This document shows positions 37,816 to 46,383 of a stretch of DNA of 64,000 nucleotides, one piece after another; the stretch's first letter is position 1; each line of letters begins with the position of its first letter. Made by a program: the position numbers and the translations under genes. The stretch is from assembly GCA_025054715.1 (NCBI GenBank), contig JANWYH010000008.1, positions 1 through 64,000 of the forward strand, in the 5' to 3' direction. Source of the stretch: Pyrinomonadaceae bacterium (GTDB taxonomy: Bacteria; Acidobacteriota; Blastocatellia; Pyrinomonadales; Pyrinomonadaceae). The notes beneath the pieces were generated by a model. The model saw only the letters and a program-made list of their open reading frames with translations. It had not been told where the DNA came from and made no database searches.

Positions 37816-40016
37816 GAAAACGAATTCTCTTCGCGTTTTTAGCTTTACTTTGCCTGTGGCAATCGCAAGCTCAGAGCCTGACGGTTCGGCAAATAATGCA
37901 AGAGCCGTCAATTGCTGGAATGCGACCCGAAGCTGAAAAAATATCTCCTGATGGACGCATAGTTGCCTTTTTGTGGAATGCCGAGGCAAAAAGACCTCGC
38001 AATCTTTACATAGCTTCAACTAGAGATGCAAAGGCACGCTTGTTGGTAAATGCGTCTACTATTTATGAGCAAAGACAGCAGCAGGAGAGCAAACTAAATT
38101 ACGGCTTAGTTGTCCGTGATGATTTTCTTATACAAAGAGAAAAAGAGCTTTCAAACATTGAGTTTTCGCCAGATTCAAAACGAATTCTCTTTATTCAAAG
38201 CGGCGATATTTATCTTGTTGAGATTGAGACCGGATACTTGCGCCGAATCACGCGCACACAGGGAGTAGAATCTCAGGCTAGGTGGCTTACCAATAGCAAA
38301 ATCCTTTTTTCAAGTGCGGGCAATTTTTATGTTTTTGACCTTGAAAGTCCGTTTATTACTCAGATAACTAAGGAAGGCAATCCATCGTCTTTTCAGACGA
38401 TAACGCTTAATCTTACAAGCAAAGACGGCTTGCTTTTTGCTTATGTTTTGTCCGATGGTTCAAGACAGCGATCGCTTATTGTTCCTGATTATCTTGACGA
38501 ATTTGTTCAAGCAAGAACAGTTCGGCGTGGTTGGACTGAGCAGAAGGTTTTGGTTACACGCACGGATGGAAGCCTCGAGCGTCCATTTGAAATAAGGCTT
38601 CCAAAGCCTGAAGGCAACTATTACATTCGTGGATTGCGGTGGACTTCGGATAATAACCTTTTGATTGACCGGGTTGATGCCGATACGAAAAGAAGAATAA
38701 TTTTTCTTGTCAGAAATATTGGCAAGCAAGATGAAAAAATCATCACGATCACTGAAGAAAGAGATGAAAAATGGATAGCACCATTGTCGCGACTGATAGA
38801 AGCAAACCCTCAGAATCCTTCGCAGATAGTTTTTGCTTCTGAAAAGAGCGGTTTTAATCATCTTTATCTAGCTGAAGTTAGAAGCGACGATAGTGTCGAA
38901 ACAAGGCAGTTGACTCAAGGAGACTGGGAAATTGACTGGTTCAAGTGGCTTGATTCGAAACGCATCATATACACTTCTACGGAAGCAAATACGGCTGAGC
39001 GGGAGTTTTATATTCTTGATGTTACTAGTGGAAAGAGAGAATTATTTAGAACAGAAGGCAGCGGAATGAAAACAAATCCTCAGCTTAGCGAGAATTCTTC
39101 GATGTTGATATATTCGTTTTCTCGCTGGAACTTACCTACAGACGTCTATGCAGTTGAAGTTTGCAAGGGTTGCGTATCAGTGAAGATAACGAATTCTGTT
39201 CCGTCGGATTTCTTACGTATGAAATGGAACGAGCCGCAATTTGTCGATATACGAACACGCGATGGGAAAGTAGTAAAGTCAAAAATTTACTTACCTGAGG
39301 ATTTCAGTAAAAGTCGAAAGTATCCAATGGTTATATTTGTTCACGGAGCGGGCTATCTTCAAAACACCATAAACGGTTGGAATAATTATTATCGTGAGTT
39401 TATGTTTAATCAGTTACTTACTCAGAAAGGCTATGTAGTTTTGGATATTGATTATAGAGGTTCGGCTGGATACGGTAGAGACTGGCGGACGGATGTTTAT
39501 GATTTTCTAGGTGGGAAAGATTACGAGGATCACCTAGATGCGATTGACTACATGATCGAAAACTATTCGATTGATCCTAATCGAATAGGAGTTTACGGCG
39601 GAAGCTACGGCGGATTCATGGCGGCTATGCTTGTAATGCGTGCTCCCGAAAAAATAGCTTGTGCAGCAGCGTTACGACCAGTTTTCGATTGGAAGAATTA
39701 TTATGCCTCCTCGCCAATTTACACCACTGAGCGCCTTGGCTATCCTGATAAGAATCCTGAAGCATACAGACGGTCATCGCCAATAGCTTACGCTGAAAAG
39801 CTACAAAAACCTCTTTTGATTTTGCACGGTCTTGTAGATGACAACGTTCATGCGCAGGATTCAATTCAGTTAATCGAAAAGTTAATCCGTCTTGAAAAGA
39901 CCCAGTTCTTTGAGGCAATGTTTTATCCATCTGAAAATCATGGTTTCCAGCGACCAACGAGCTGGGCAGATGAATACGAAAGAATACTGATGTTTTTTGA
40001 AAAATATTTAAAATAA
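37812..40016 (+). CDS. Secreted S9 family peptidase (prolyl oligopeptidase/DPP-IV type)
   Basis: The 734-residue serine peptidase has a signal peptide ([19 protein letters not shown]). An N-terminal beta-propeller covers about 25-490, with repeats such as [20 protein letters not shown]-terminal alpha/beta hydrolase domain follows. The catalytic triad is readable: Ser598 in [10 protein letters not shown], Asp676 or 677 in [10 protein letters not shown], and His710 in ENHGFQ. It likely trims dipeptides or short peptides outside the inner membrane. It overlaps the phosphatase gene by ATGA, so the two are translated together. Confidence 0.93.
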   Translation: MRKRILFAFLALLCLWQSQAQSLTVRQIMQEPSIAGMRPEAEKISPDGRIVAFLWNAEAKRPRNLYIASTRDAKARLLVNASTIYEQRQQQESKLNYGLVVRDDFLIQREKELSNIEFSPDSKRILFIQSGDIYLVEIETGYLRRITRTQGVESQARWLTNSKILFSSAGNFYVFDLESPFITQITKEGNPSSFQTITLNLTSKDGLLFAYVLSDGSRQRSLIVPDYLDEFVQARTVRRGWTEQKVLVTRTDGSLERPFEIRLPKPEGNYYIRGLRWTSDNNLLIDRVDADTKRRIIFLVRNIGKQDEKIITITEERDEKWIAPLSRLIEANPQNPSQIVFASEKSGFNHLYLAEVRSDDSVETRQLTQGDWEIDWFKWLDSKRIIYTSTEANTAEREFYILDVTSGKRELFRTEGSGMKTNPQLSENSSMLIYSFSRWNLPTDVYAVEVCKGCVSVKITNSVPSDFLRMKWNEPQFVDIRTRDGKVVKSKIYLPEDFSKSRKYPMVIFVHGAGYLQNTINGWNNYYREFMFNQLLTQKGYVVLDIDYRGSAGYGRDWRTDVYDFLGGKDYEDHLDAIDYMIENYSIDPNRIGVYGGSYGGFMAAMLVMRAPEKIACAAALRPVFDWKNYYASSPIYTTERLGYPDKNPEAYRRSSPIAYAEKLQKPLLILHGLVDDNVHAQDSIQLIEKLIRLEKTQFFEAMFYPSENHGFQRPTSWADEYERILMFFEKYLK

Positions 40017-40027
40017 TTTCGGTGGTT

Positions 40028-40975
40028 ATGAGAATCTTGGTAACTGGTGGTGCTGGATTTATCGGTTCTCATCTTTGTGAACGGCTTTTGCAAGAGGGGC
40101 ATGAGGTAATATGTCTTGATAACTACTTTACTGGAAGGAAAGAAAATGTCACTCATTTGTTAAGTAATCCTCGTTTTGAGTTGTTAAGACATGATATAAC
40201 TCAGCCGATTTTACTTGAGGTTGATCAAATCTACAATCTTGCATGCCCTGCTTCTCCGATTCATTACCAATACAATCCTGTTAAAACCGTGAAGACAAAC
40301 GTGTTAGGGATAATCAATATGCTCGGTCTTGCGAAACGAGTAAAAGCTAGAATTTTGCAAGCTTCGACTTCTGAGGTTTATGGCGATCCGCAAGTTCATC
40401 CGCAGTCGGAAGATTATTGGGGGAATGTCAATCCGATAGGACTTCGTAGTTGTTATGATGAAGGTAAACGTGTCGCCGAAACGCTTTGCATGGATTATCA
40501 CAGGCAAAATAAAGTTGATATAAGAATAGCGAGAATCTTCAATTGTTATGGACCTAGAATGTTAGAAAACGATGGGCGTGTCGTGTCAAATTTCATAGTG
40601 CAAGCGCTTAGAGAACAGGAGCTTACCGTTTACGGTGATGGAAGCCAAACACGTTCATTTTGCTACATCGATGACATGATAGAAGGTTTAATAAGATTGA
40701 TGAATACTGAAGCCGAGGATATTCATTCGCCCGTAAATCTCGGTAATCCAGAGGAATTCACAATAAAAGAACTTGCAGAACAGATAGGTAAGATTTTAGG
40801 AAGAAATGTAAAGCTGAAATACCTTCCACTTCCACCAGATGATCCAAAACAACGACGCCCTGATATTACGAAAGCCAAAAGACTGCTGGATTGGTCGCCG
40901 AAGGTTCCTCTTGCGGAAGGATTGAAAAAAACTATAGAATACTTTGCAAAGAGAAATATCGCTAAAGCTAAGTAG
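40028..40975 (+). CDS. UDP-glucuronate decarboxylase (UDP-xylose synthase type SDR)
   Basis: This extended short-chain dehydrogenase makes UDP-xylose from UDP-glucuronate for surface polysaccharides. From ATG 40028 it has 315 residues. The NAD-binding motif [10 protein letters not shown] comes first, followed by the UXS-typical [12 protein letters not shown], the catalytic [14 protein letters not shown] and the SCYDEGKR motif (Tyr and Lys). NCYGPRM and [13 protein letters not shown] follow. The next gene is a related SDR, so the pair may supply one unusual sugar. A GTG six bases upstream is a less likely start. Confidence 0.9.
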   Translation: MRILVTGGAGFIGSHLCERLLQEGHEVICLDNYFTGRKENVTHLLSNPRFELLRHDITQPILLEVDQIYNLACPASPIHYQYNPVKTVKTNVLGIINMLGLAKRVKARILQASTSEVYGDPQVHPQSEDYWGNVNPIGLRSCYDEGKRVAETLCMDYHRQNKVDIRIARIFNCYGPRMLENDGRVVSNFIVQALREQELTVYGDGSQTRSFCYIDDMIEGLIRLMNTEAEDIHSPVNLGNPEEFTIKELAEQIGKILGRNVKLKYLPLPPDDPKQRRPDITKAKRLLDWSPKVPLAEGLKKTIEYFAKRNIAKAK

Positions 40976-40986
40976 AGGTTAAGATT

Positions 40987-41976
40987 ATGAAAATTCTAAT
41001 CACAGGTGGAGCAGGTTTTATAGGTTCGCATTTAGCAGACAGACTTCATGATGAAGGTCATGAAGTTACTGTAATTGATAATCTCTCGACCGGAAGGTAT
41101 TCAAACATCGAACATCTTGAAGGTAAAGAAAGATTTAGACTGATAATTGACACGGTTTTGAACGAAAAATTGATGGAAGAATTGATAAAAGAAACTGACA
41201 GGGTTTTTCACATGGCAAGTGCTGTTGGGGTTAAGTTAATAATGGAACGTCCTGTTCAGACAATTGAAACCATATTCAAAGGCACCGACGTTGTTTTAGG
41301 ATTCTGTGCTCGTTATAGAAAACGAGTGCTTATTCCATCTACTTCAGAAGTTTACGGAAAGGGCACGGCAGTTCCGTTCAAAGAAGAGGATGATATTTTG
41401 AAAGGCTCAACTTCAAAACACCGCTGGGCTTATGCTTGCGCTAAGGAATTGGACGAATTTCTCGCTCTTGCTCATTGGAAAGAATCGCGGTTGCCTGTTG
41501 TTGTTGTAAGGCTTTTTAATACCGTAGGTCCAAGGCAAACTGGACAGTACGGCATGGTAGTTCCTAGATTTGTAAAGGCAGCAATAGAAAACAAACCTCT
41601 TTATGTTTATGGAGATGGCACTCAGTCTAGATGCTTTGCTCATGTTGCTGACGTAGTGGAAGCGTTGATAAAATTACTGGAAACTCCCGCTTGCTTCGGA
41701 CAGGTCATAAACATCGGAAATGATAAAGAGGTGACAATAAAAGAGCTGGCTGAAAAAGTCATAAAGCTTACGAAAAGTGAAAGCTCCATTCGTTTCATAC
41801 CTTATGAGGAAGTTTACGGAGATGGATTCGAGGATATGCGTCGGAGAGTTCCTTGTCTTGATAAGGCACGCAAGTTGATATCTTACAATCCAACCCGAAC
41901 TTTGGAAGACATCATCAACGATGTTGCAAGATATTTTCAGAAGTCGAAACTGGTGGAAGGAGTTTTAGTTGAATGA
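40987..41976 (+). CDS. NAD-dependent nucleotide-sugar epimerase/dehydratase (SDR)
   Basis: The 329-residue extended SDR has [33 protein letters not shown], the active-site PSTSEVYGKG and WAYACAKELDEF (the usual Tyr-x3-Lys), and GDGTQSRCFAHVADV. The SAVGVKLIMERP stretch resembles UDP-glucose 4-epimerase-like and dTDP-glucose 4,6-dehydratase-like enzymes of surface sugar pathways. The exact reaction cannot be told from sequence alone. It starts 11 nt after the decarboxylase and overlaps the next gene by ATGA. Confidence 0.88.
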   Translation: MKILITGGAGFIGSHLADRLHDEGHEVTVIDNLSTGRYSNIEHLEGKERFRLIIDTVLNEKLMEELIKETDRVFHMASAVGVKLIMERPVQTIETIFKGTDVVLGFCARYRKRVLIPSTSEVYGKGTAVPFKEEDDILKGSTSKHRWAYACAKELDEFLALAHWKESRLPVVVVRLFNTVGPRQTGQYGMVVPRFVKAAIENKPLYVYGDGTQSRCFAHVADVVEALIKLLETPACFGQVINIGNDKEVTIKELAEKVIKLTKSESSIRFIPYEEVYGDGFEDMRRRVPCLDKARKLISYNPTRTLEDIINDVARYFQKSKLVEGVLVE

Positions 41977-42566
41977 AAGCCTTTTTACTGATCCTTGTTT
42001 GCTGCGTTGGCCTGTTTGCTCAAGAAACTGGAAGTGTAAAGGGAAAGGTGCGCACATCTGAGGGGAAACCGCTTACAAATATAACCGTTTCCGCACACCA
42101 AAAGGAAAAAGAAGTTAAATCGGTTAAAACAAATTCAAAGGGTGAGTTTTTGATGGAAGGCTTACCAGCTGGAAAATACAATTTCGTTTTTACCGGCAAA
42201 GGCTATAGCACTGGTATCAAATATAATGTTGAGGTAAGGGCAGGGAAGCTTACCGATCTCGGCGACAGATTGATTCTCGATGTTGATCGGGGAACGCTGG
42301 TTATCATCATGGGCAGTGTTTTTAATCAAGATGGATTAAGTGTAGCCGGCGCTAAGGTTGAAATAGAAAGGATTATAAAAGATGGCTCAGTAAAACGCGT
42401 CGGATCGTCTTTCACGAATGAAAGTGGTGAATTTGCCTTTAGATTTCCTGAAGAACCAGCCAAATATCGGATTACTGCCAGCAAGGATAGAGTGTCTGCA
42501 AGTAGAGAAATAGAGGTTGAAATGGCAGCTGTTTATCGTTTGTCTTTGATTCTGAAATTGAAATAA
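41973..42566 (+). CDS. Secreted carboxypeptidase-regulatory-like domain protein
   Basis: The 197-residue protein has a signal peptide (MKAFLLILVCCVGLFAQE). Two beta-sandwich repeats of the carboxypeptidase regulatory type follow: the first at about 22-95 (GSVKGKVRTSEGKPLTNITV), the second at about 105-190 (VFNQDGLSVAGAKVEIERI). Each contains the NSKGEFLMEGLPAGKY or NESGEFAFRFPEEPAKY pattern. It is probably a periplasmic or surface binding module. It is coupled to the epimerase gene through a four-base overlap, though a sugar-related role is only inferred. Confidence 0.82.
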   Translation: MKAFLLILVCCVGLFAQETGSVKGKVRTSEGKPLTNITVSAHQKEKEVKSVKTNSKGEFLMEGLPAGKYNFVFTGKGYSTGIKYNVEVRAGKLTDLGDRLILDVDRGTLVIIMGSVFNQDGLSVAGAKVEIERIIKDGSVKRVGSSFTNESGEFAFRFPEEPAKYRITASKDRVSASREIEVEMAAVYRLSLILKLK

Positions 42567-42568
42567 AC

Positions 42569-44491
42569 TCAGAAAATTCTTTTACCTAAACGGCGTTCTT
42601 CTAGGGTCTCTATTTTCTCTTTGATTTTGTTGTAAATGCCATCAGAGTCAAGACCATATTTTGCCAGCAGCAATTTAGGATCGCCGTGAGTGATAATTCT
42701 GTCAGGAAGACCTATTCTTAAGACTTTTACACTTCCAAGCAATCCGTTTTCTTCTAAAAGTTCAAGCACGGCAGAGCCGAAACCTCCGGCTAGATATGCT
42801 TCTTCCACCGTAACTAAAAGGCGATTTGAGCGAGCCAAAGCTAGTATCAGCTCTGAATCTAAGGGTTTTGCAAAACGGGCATTTATGACAGAAGCCTTTA
42901 TACCTTCTTTTCTAAGGTTTTCAGCAGCACGAAGCGATGGATAAACCATTGATCCATAAGCCAGAATAGCGATTTGACTTTCTGTTTCCTCGAGCAAAAT
43001 TTCAGCTTTGCCAATTTCGAGTTTTTTGGGCGGGGCCGAAATATCAACTCCGATGCCATTTCCGCGGGGGTAACGAAGTGCGGCCGGACCAGAATATTCT
43101 ATTGCGGTAAGCAACATATCTCTTAACTCAGCTTCGTCTTTTGGTGCCATCAATACAATGTTAGGATAGCTTCGAAGATATGCAATATCCAGAAGTCCAT
43201 GATGTGTTGGACCATCTCCCCCCACAATGCCGGCTCTATCCATTGCAAACGTGACGTCAAGATTTTGAAGGCAAACATCGTGTATAACCTGATCGAAAGC
43301 TCTTTGTAGGAATGTTGAGTAAATGGCAGCAACGGGCTTTAGCCCTTCGCAAGCCATGCCAGCAGCAAAAGTTACGCAATGTTGTTCAGCTATACCGACA
43401 TCGAAAGCGCGATCAGGAAATTTTTCCAGCGCTTTATCAACTCCGGTTCCGTCTGGCATCGCAGCTGTTAAAGCAACGATTCTTTTGTCCTTTTCCATCA
43501 GTTCGCATAGCGTATTTCCGAAAACGGCCGTATAAGTTGGAGGTGAAGCTTTTGAGGATGATTTAGGTAAACCTGTTTGCGGGTCAAAAGGACCTGTTGC
43601 GTGCCAAGCATAATAATTTTTCTCTTTCGAGGGGTAACCTTTTCCTTTGGTTGTAAGAGCATGAACAATAACAGGACCATCGTCAATTTTTTTTGCTTCT
43701 TCTAGCGCACGGACTAACATCGGGACGTTGTGACCGTCAACATATCCGATGTATTTGAAGCCGAGTTCATTGACGAGAGCACCGGGAAGGACAGCAGCAG
43801 CTATAGCGTCTTTAACGGTTTTTGCTGCCTTGCGGAGACTATGGCCTACTCCCGGCACGGACTCGAGAACATCACCAATTTCTTCCTTCAGGTGATGATA
43901 GCTTTGGGCAGCTTTAATACGATTTAAGTAACCTGCTAATGCACCTACGGCTGGAGCGATTGACATTCCGTTGTCATTTAGGAGAACTATCAATCGCGTT
44001 TTGAGGTGTCCTGCTTGATTTATGGCTTCCATAGCCATTCCACCTGCAATGGAAGCATCTCCAATTATTGCACAAACATGAAAATCTTCTCCTTTTAGGT
44101 CTCGGGCAATTGCCATTCCAAGAGCTGCTGATATTGAAGTCGAGGCATGACCAGCGCCGAAAGTGTCGTATTCTGACTCGTCTCTACGTAAGAAACCTGA
44201 AAGTCCACCGTATTGTTTAATAGTGTGTAAAAGATCGCGCCTTCCTGTTAAAACCTTGTGAGCATAGGCTTGATGACCGACGTCCCATACGATCTTATCG
44301 TGAGGAGTGTCAAAGACATAATGAACTGCGACAGCTAACTCGACAGCACCCAAACTTGCGCCAGTGTGTCCTCCAACACGGGCGCAGGTTTCGATTATAA
44401 ACTGACGAATCTCGTCTGCAACTGCTTGCAAGTCTCCAACCTTTAGTCTTCTTAAGTCTGCAGGTGAATTTATCTCACTTAAAAATCTCAT
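42569..44491 (-). CDS. dxs: 1-deoxy-D-xylulose-5-phosphate synthase
   Basis: This thiamine-diphosphate enzyme is the first step of the MEP isoprenoid pathway, joining pyruvate and glyceraldehyde 3-phosphate. From ATG 44491 it has 640 residues. Visible motifs are VGGHTGASLGAVELAVAVHY, WDVGHQAYAHKVLTGR and the ThDP motif GDASIAGGM ... NDNGMSI (Ala where many members have GDG). DVGIAEQHCVTFAAGMA and the transketolase C-domain (RYPRGNG) follow. The frame reaches a TTG at 44512 that is unlikely to be used. It converges with the gene at 41973 with a 2-nt gap. Confidence 0.96.
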   Translation of the reverse strand: MRFLSEINSPADLRRLKVGDLQAVADEIRQFIIETCARVGGHTGASLGAVELAVAVHYVFDTPHDKIVWDVGHQAYAHKVLTGRRDLLHTIKQYGGLSGFLRRDESEYDTFGAGHASTSISAALGMAIARDLKGEDFHVCAIIGDASIAGGMAMEAINQAGHLKTRLIVLLNDNGMSIAPAVGALAGYLNRIKAAQSYHHLKEEIGDVLESVPGVGHSLRKAAKTVKDAIAAAVLPGALVNELGFKYIGYVDGHNVPMLVRALEEAKKIDDGPVIVHALTTKGKGYPSKEKNYYAWHATGPFDPQTGLPKSSSKASPPTYTAVFGNTLCELMEKDKRIVALTAAMPDGTGVDKALEKFPDRAFDVGIAEQHCVTFAAGMACEGLKPVAAIYSTFLQRAFDQVIHDVCLQNLDVTFAMDRAGIVGGDGPTHHGLLDIAYLRSYPNIVLMAPKDEAELRDMLLTAIEYSGPAALRYPRGNGIGVDISAPPKKLEIGKAEILLEETESQIAILAYGSMVYPSLRAAENLRKEGIKASVINARFAKPLDSELILALARSNRLLVTVEEAYLAGGFGSAVLELLEENGLLGSVKVLRIGLPDRIITHGDPKLLLAKYGLDSDGIYNKIKEKIETLEERRLGKRIF

Positions 44492-44655
44492 CTTCTCGGC
44501 CCTCTTTACCAAAGTTTACAAAAATGAATTTTAGCTTGCTAATTAGCAAAACTGAAAGACACGATGAATAACTTTGCAAATATTTTTGCTGTTTTTTCAT
44601 CTGCATCTTGTGGTATTGTTTAGAATAAAGAAGCCTAGCAGAAGGAGAAAGAGTG

Positions 44656-46014
44656 ATGCAAAAAAGAATTTTTTTGTTAGCTTTTACTTTGGCAGCTGCA
44701 TTATCCGTTTTTGCACAGACAGCTGTCAAAATGCCAAAGAACAAGTACAAGATCGAGGAGGACGTTAAAATTGGTCAAGAAGCTTCGCAAGAAGTTGAAA
44801 GTAAACTTCCTATTCTTCGAGACCGTGAAGTTGAGCAATATGTTCAAAGTGTCGGCAGGAGATTAGTCAAGGCAATACCAGACGAATTTAATGAGCCGAG
44901 ATTTAATTACACTTTTAAGGTGGTAAATTTGAGTGATATAAATGCGTTTGCGCTTCCTGGAGGACCTATTTACATAAACCGTGGCTTGATTGAGGTAGCT
45001 AAAAATGAAGGCGAGCTTGCCGGAGTCATCGCACATGAAATTAGTCATGTTGCCTTGCGTCATGCAACCGCACAAGCTACAAAGATGAGCAATCCGCTTA
45101 ATCAGATATTAGTTATTGGCTCAATTCTCGGTGGAGCCATAATCGGAGGCGACTTGGGAGCAAGTTTAGGACAGATGGCAGTTGCTGGGTATTTCCTTCG
45201 TTATAGTCGTGAGTATGAAACTCAAGCCGATATTTTAGGTGCTCGAATAATGGCTCGTGCTGGTTACGATCCGCAAGACCTTGCAAATATGTTTCGGACG
45301 ATAGAAGAGAAAAGTAAGGGAGCGCGCCCGCCAGAATGGTTAAGTAGCCATCCAAATCCGGGAAACCGCTATCAGAAAATATCTCAAGAAGCGCGCTATC
45401 TTGAAGTCTCTCCCAATCCAATAAAAGTTACACCAGAGTTTTTACGAGTTCAAAGGAGATTACAGTCACTTCCTAAAGCTGATTCAATGGAAAAAGGCGA
45501 TGCTTCAAGAGCAGGTGGAGGAACATATAGAAAGAGTATTCCAGAACCTTCTTCGCGCCTGAAGACTTACAGTAATAATAGCTTTAGAGTTGGTATTCCT
45601 GATAATTGGGAGATAGTTAATGAAAGCGCTAGCGAGGTTTGGTTTTCACCTCGTGGAGCCTACGGTAGAGATGGCATAACTCATGGCGTCGTTGTGGGAA
45701 TTAAAAACTCCAGAGGTCGTAACACTCTTTCCGTAGAGACGGATAATTTCGTTAATGAGATTTTGAGAATAAATGACTTCCTGCGAAAGAGAAGTTCACA
45801 AAAGATTAGTTTCATAAATCGAAACGGGATTCTTACAGTTTTAAGTGGTCGGTCGCCAATCACTGGAGAGATTGAGATTGCGAAGGTACACACTGCTTTT
45901 TCAAAGGACGGGAGGCTTTTTTACTTGATAACAGTTGCTCCTGAGCGAGAATTCGACTTTTATGCATATACTTTCGATAAAATTATAGACTCGGTCAAGG
46001 TAAACGAGTTTTAG
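44656..46014 (+). CDS. Secreted M48 family zinc metallopeptidase (BepA/LoiP-like)
   Basis: The 452-residue protein has a signal peptide (FLLAFTLAAALSVFAQ) and an M48 catalytic domain. The zinc motif HEISH is at residues 127-131 and the third ligand Glu188 is in YETQAD. NAFALPGGPIYINRGL is the conserved substrate-groove segment. The C-terminal 190 residues form an extra domain without recognised repeats, whereas BepA has TPRs there. It likely degrades or helps fold outer-membrane proteins. The start ATG 44656 follows GAAGGAG; a GTG sits just before it. It diverges from dxs. Confidence 0.9.
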   Translation: MQKRIFLLAFTLAAALSVFAQTAVKMPKNKYKIEEDVKIGQEASQEVESKLPILRDREVEQYVQSVGRRLVKAIPDEFNEPRFNYTFKVVNLSDINAFALPGGPIYINRGLIEVAKNEGELAGVIAHEISHVALRHATAQATKMSNPLNQILVIGSILGGAIIGGDLGASLGQMAVAGYFLRYSREYETQADILGARIMARAGYDPQDLANMFRTIEEKSKGARPPEWLSSHPNPGNRYQKISQEARYLEVSPNPIKVTPEFLRVQRRLQSLPKADSMEKGDASRAGGGTYRKSIPEPSSRLKTYSNNSFRVGIPDNWEIVNESASEVWFSPRGAYGRDGITHGVVVGIKNSRGRNTLSVETDNFVNEILRINDFLRKRSSQKISFINRNGILTVLSGRSPITGEIEIAKVHTAFSKDGRLFYLITVAPEREFDFYAYTFDKIIDSVKVNEF

Positions 46015-46319
46015 AATTTTTCACCTATTAAATAGATTACTGGCTCATCGCTTACAACCCGAGCCGAATGATATGTTCCCGCTGGCATAAAGTCTCTGTC
46101 GCCAGGACCTAGAACGAAAGTTCCGACATTTTCAATTGTAAGCTCGAGTTTACCTGAAATTATCCAGTGCGATTGCTCATTATCGTGTTTGTGTGTTGGA
46201 TAAACAGTAGAGGGACTGTCGCTCCATTGAAAAACTCTGTAGCCTTCAGATACCATTATTTGCCTTAATCGGGCAGCATTTGGTTTGTAAGCTTCTCTCC
46301 ACCTTTCGATCCGGTACAT
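46011..46319 (-). CDS. Small cupin-domain protein
   Basis: From ATG 46319, preceded by AAGGGGTG, the protein has 102 residues and is one conserved beta-barrel. The metal motif is THKHDNEQSHWIISGKLEL (cupin motif 1) followed by PGDRDFMPAGTYHSARV (motif 2). Single-domain cupins bind a metal and a small ligand; the ligand is unknown. The longer frame to 46409 runs through a hairpin and is rejected. It is the last gene of the minus-strand run and overlaps the convergent M48 gene by four bases. Confidence 0.85.
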   Translation of the reverse strand: MYRIERWREAYKPNAARLRQIMVSEGYRVFQWSDSPSTVYPTHKHDNEQSHWIISGKLELTIENVGTFVLGPGDRDFMPAGTYHSARVVSDEPVIYLIGEKF

Positions 46320-46340
46320 ATTCGTCACCCCTTGAAAGAT

Positions 46341-46377
46341 AATCGAGGAAACCGACAAAAAATCGGTTTCCTCGATT
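46341..46377 (-). terminator. 15-bp perfect stem-loop between M16 and cupin genes
   Basis: AATCGAGGAAACCGA (46341-46355) is exactly complementary to 46363-46377, with a 7-nt loop. It lies 7 nt after the M16 stop on the minus strand. There is no good T tract after the stem, so it may protect or process the mRNA, or lower cupin expression, rather than fully terminate. Confidence 0.55.
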
Positions 46378-46383
46378 AGAAGT

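Noticed and set aside
42569-44491. Ala in the GDG thiamine motif of Dxs as a sign of inactivity
   Set aside because: The variant GDAS form occurs, as far as I recall, in other active Dxs proteins, and all other motifs are intact.
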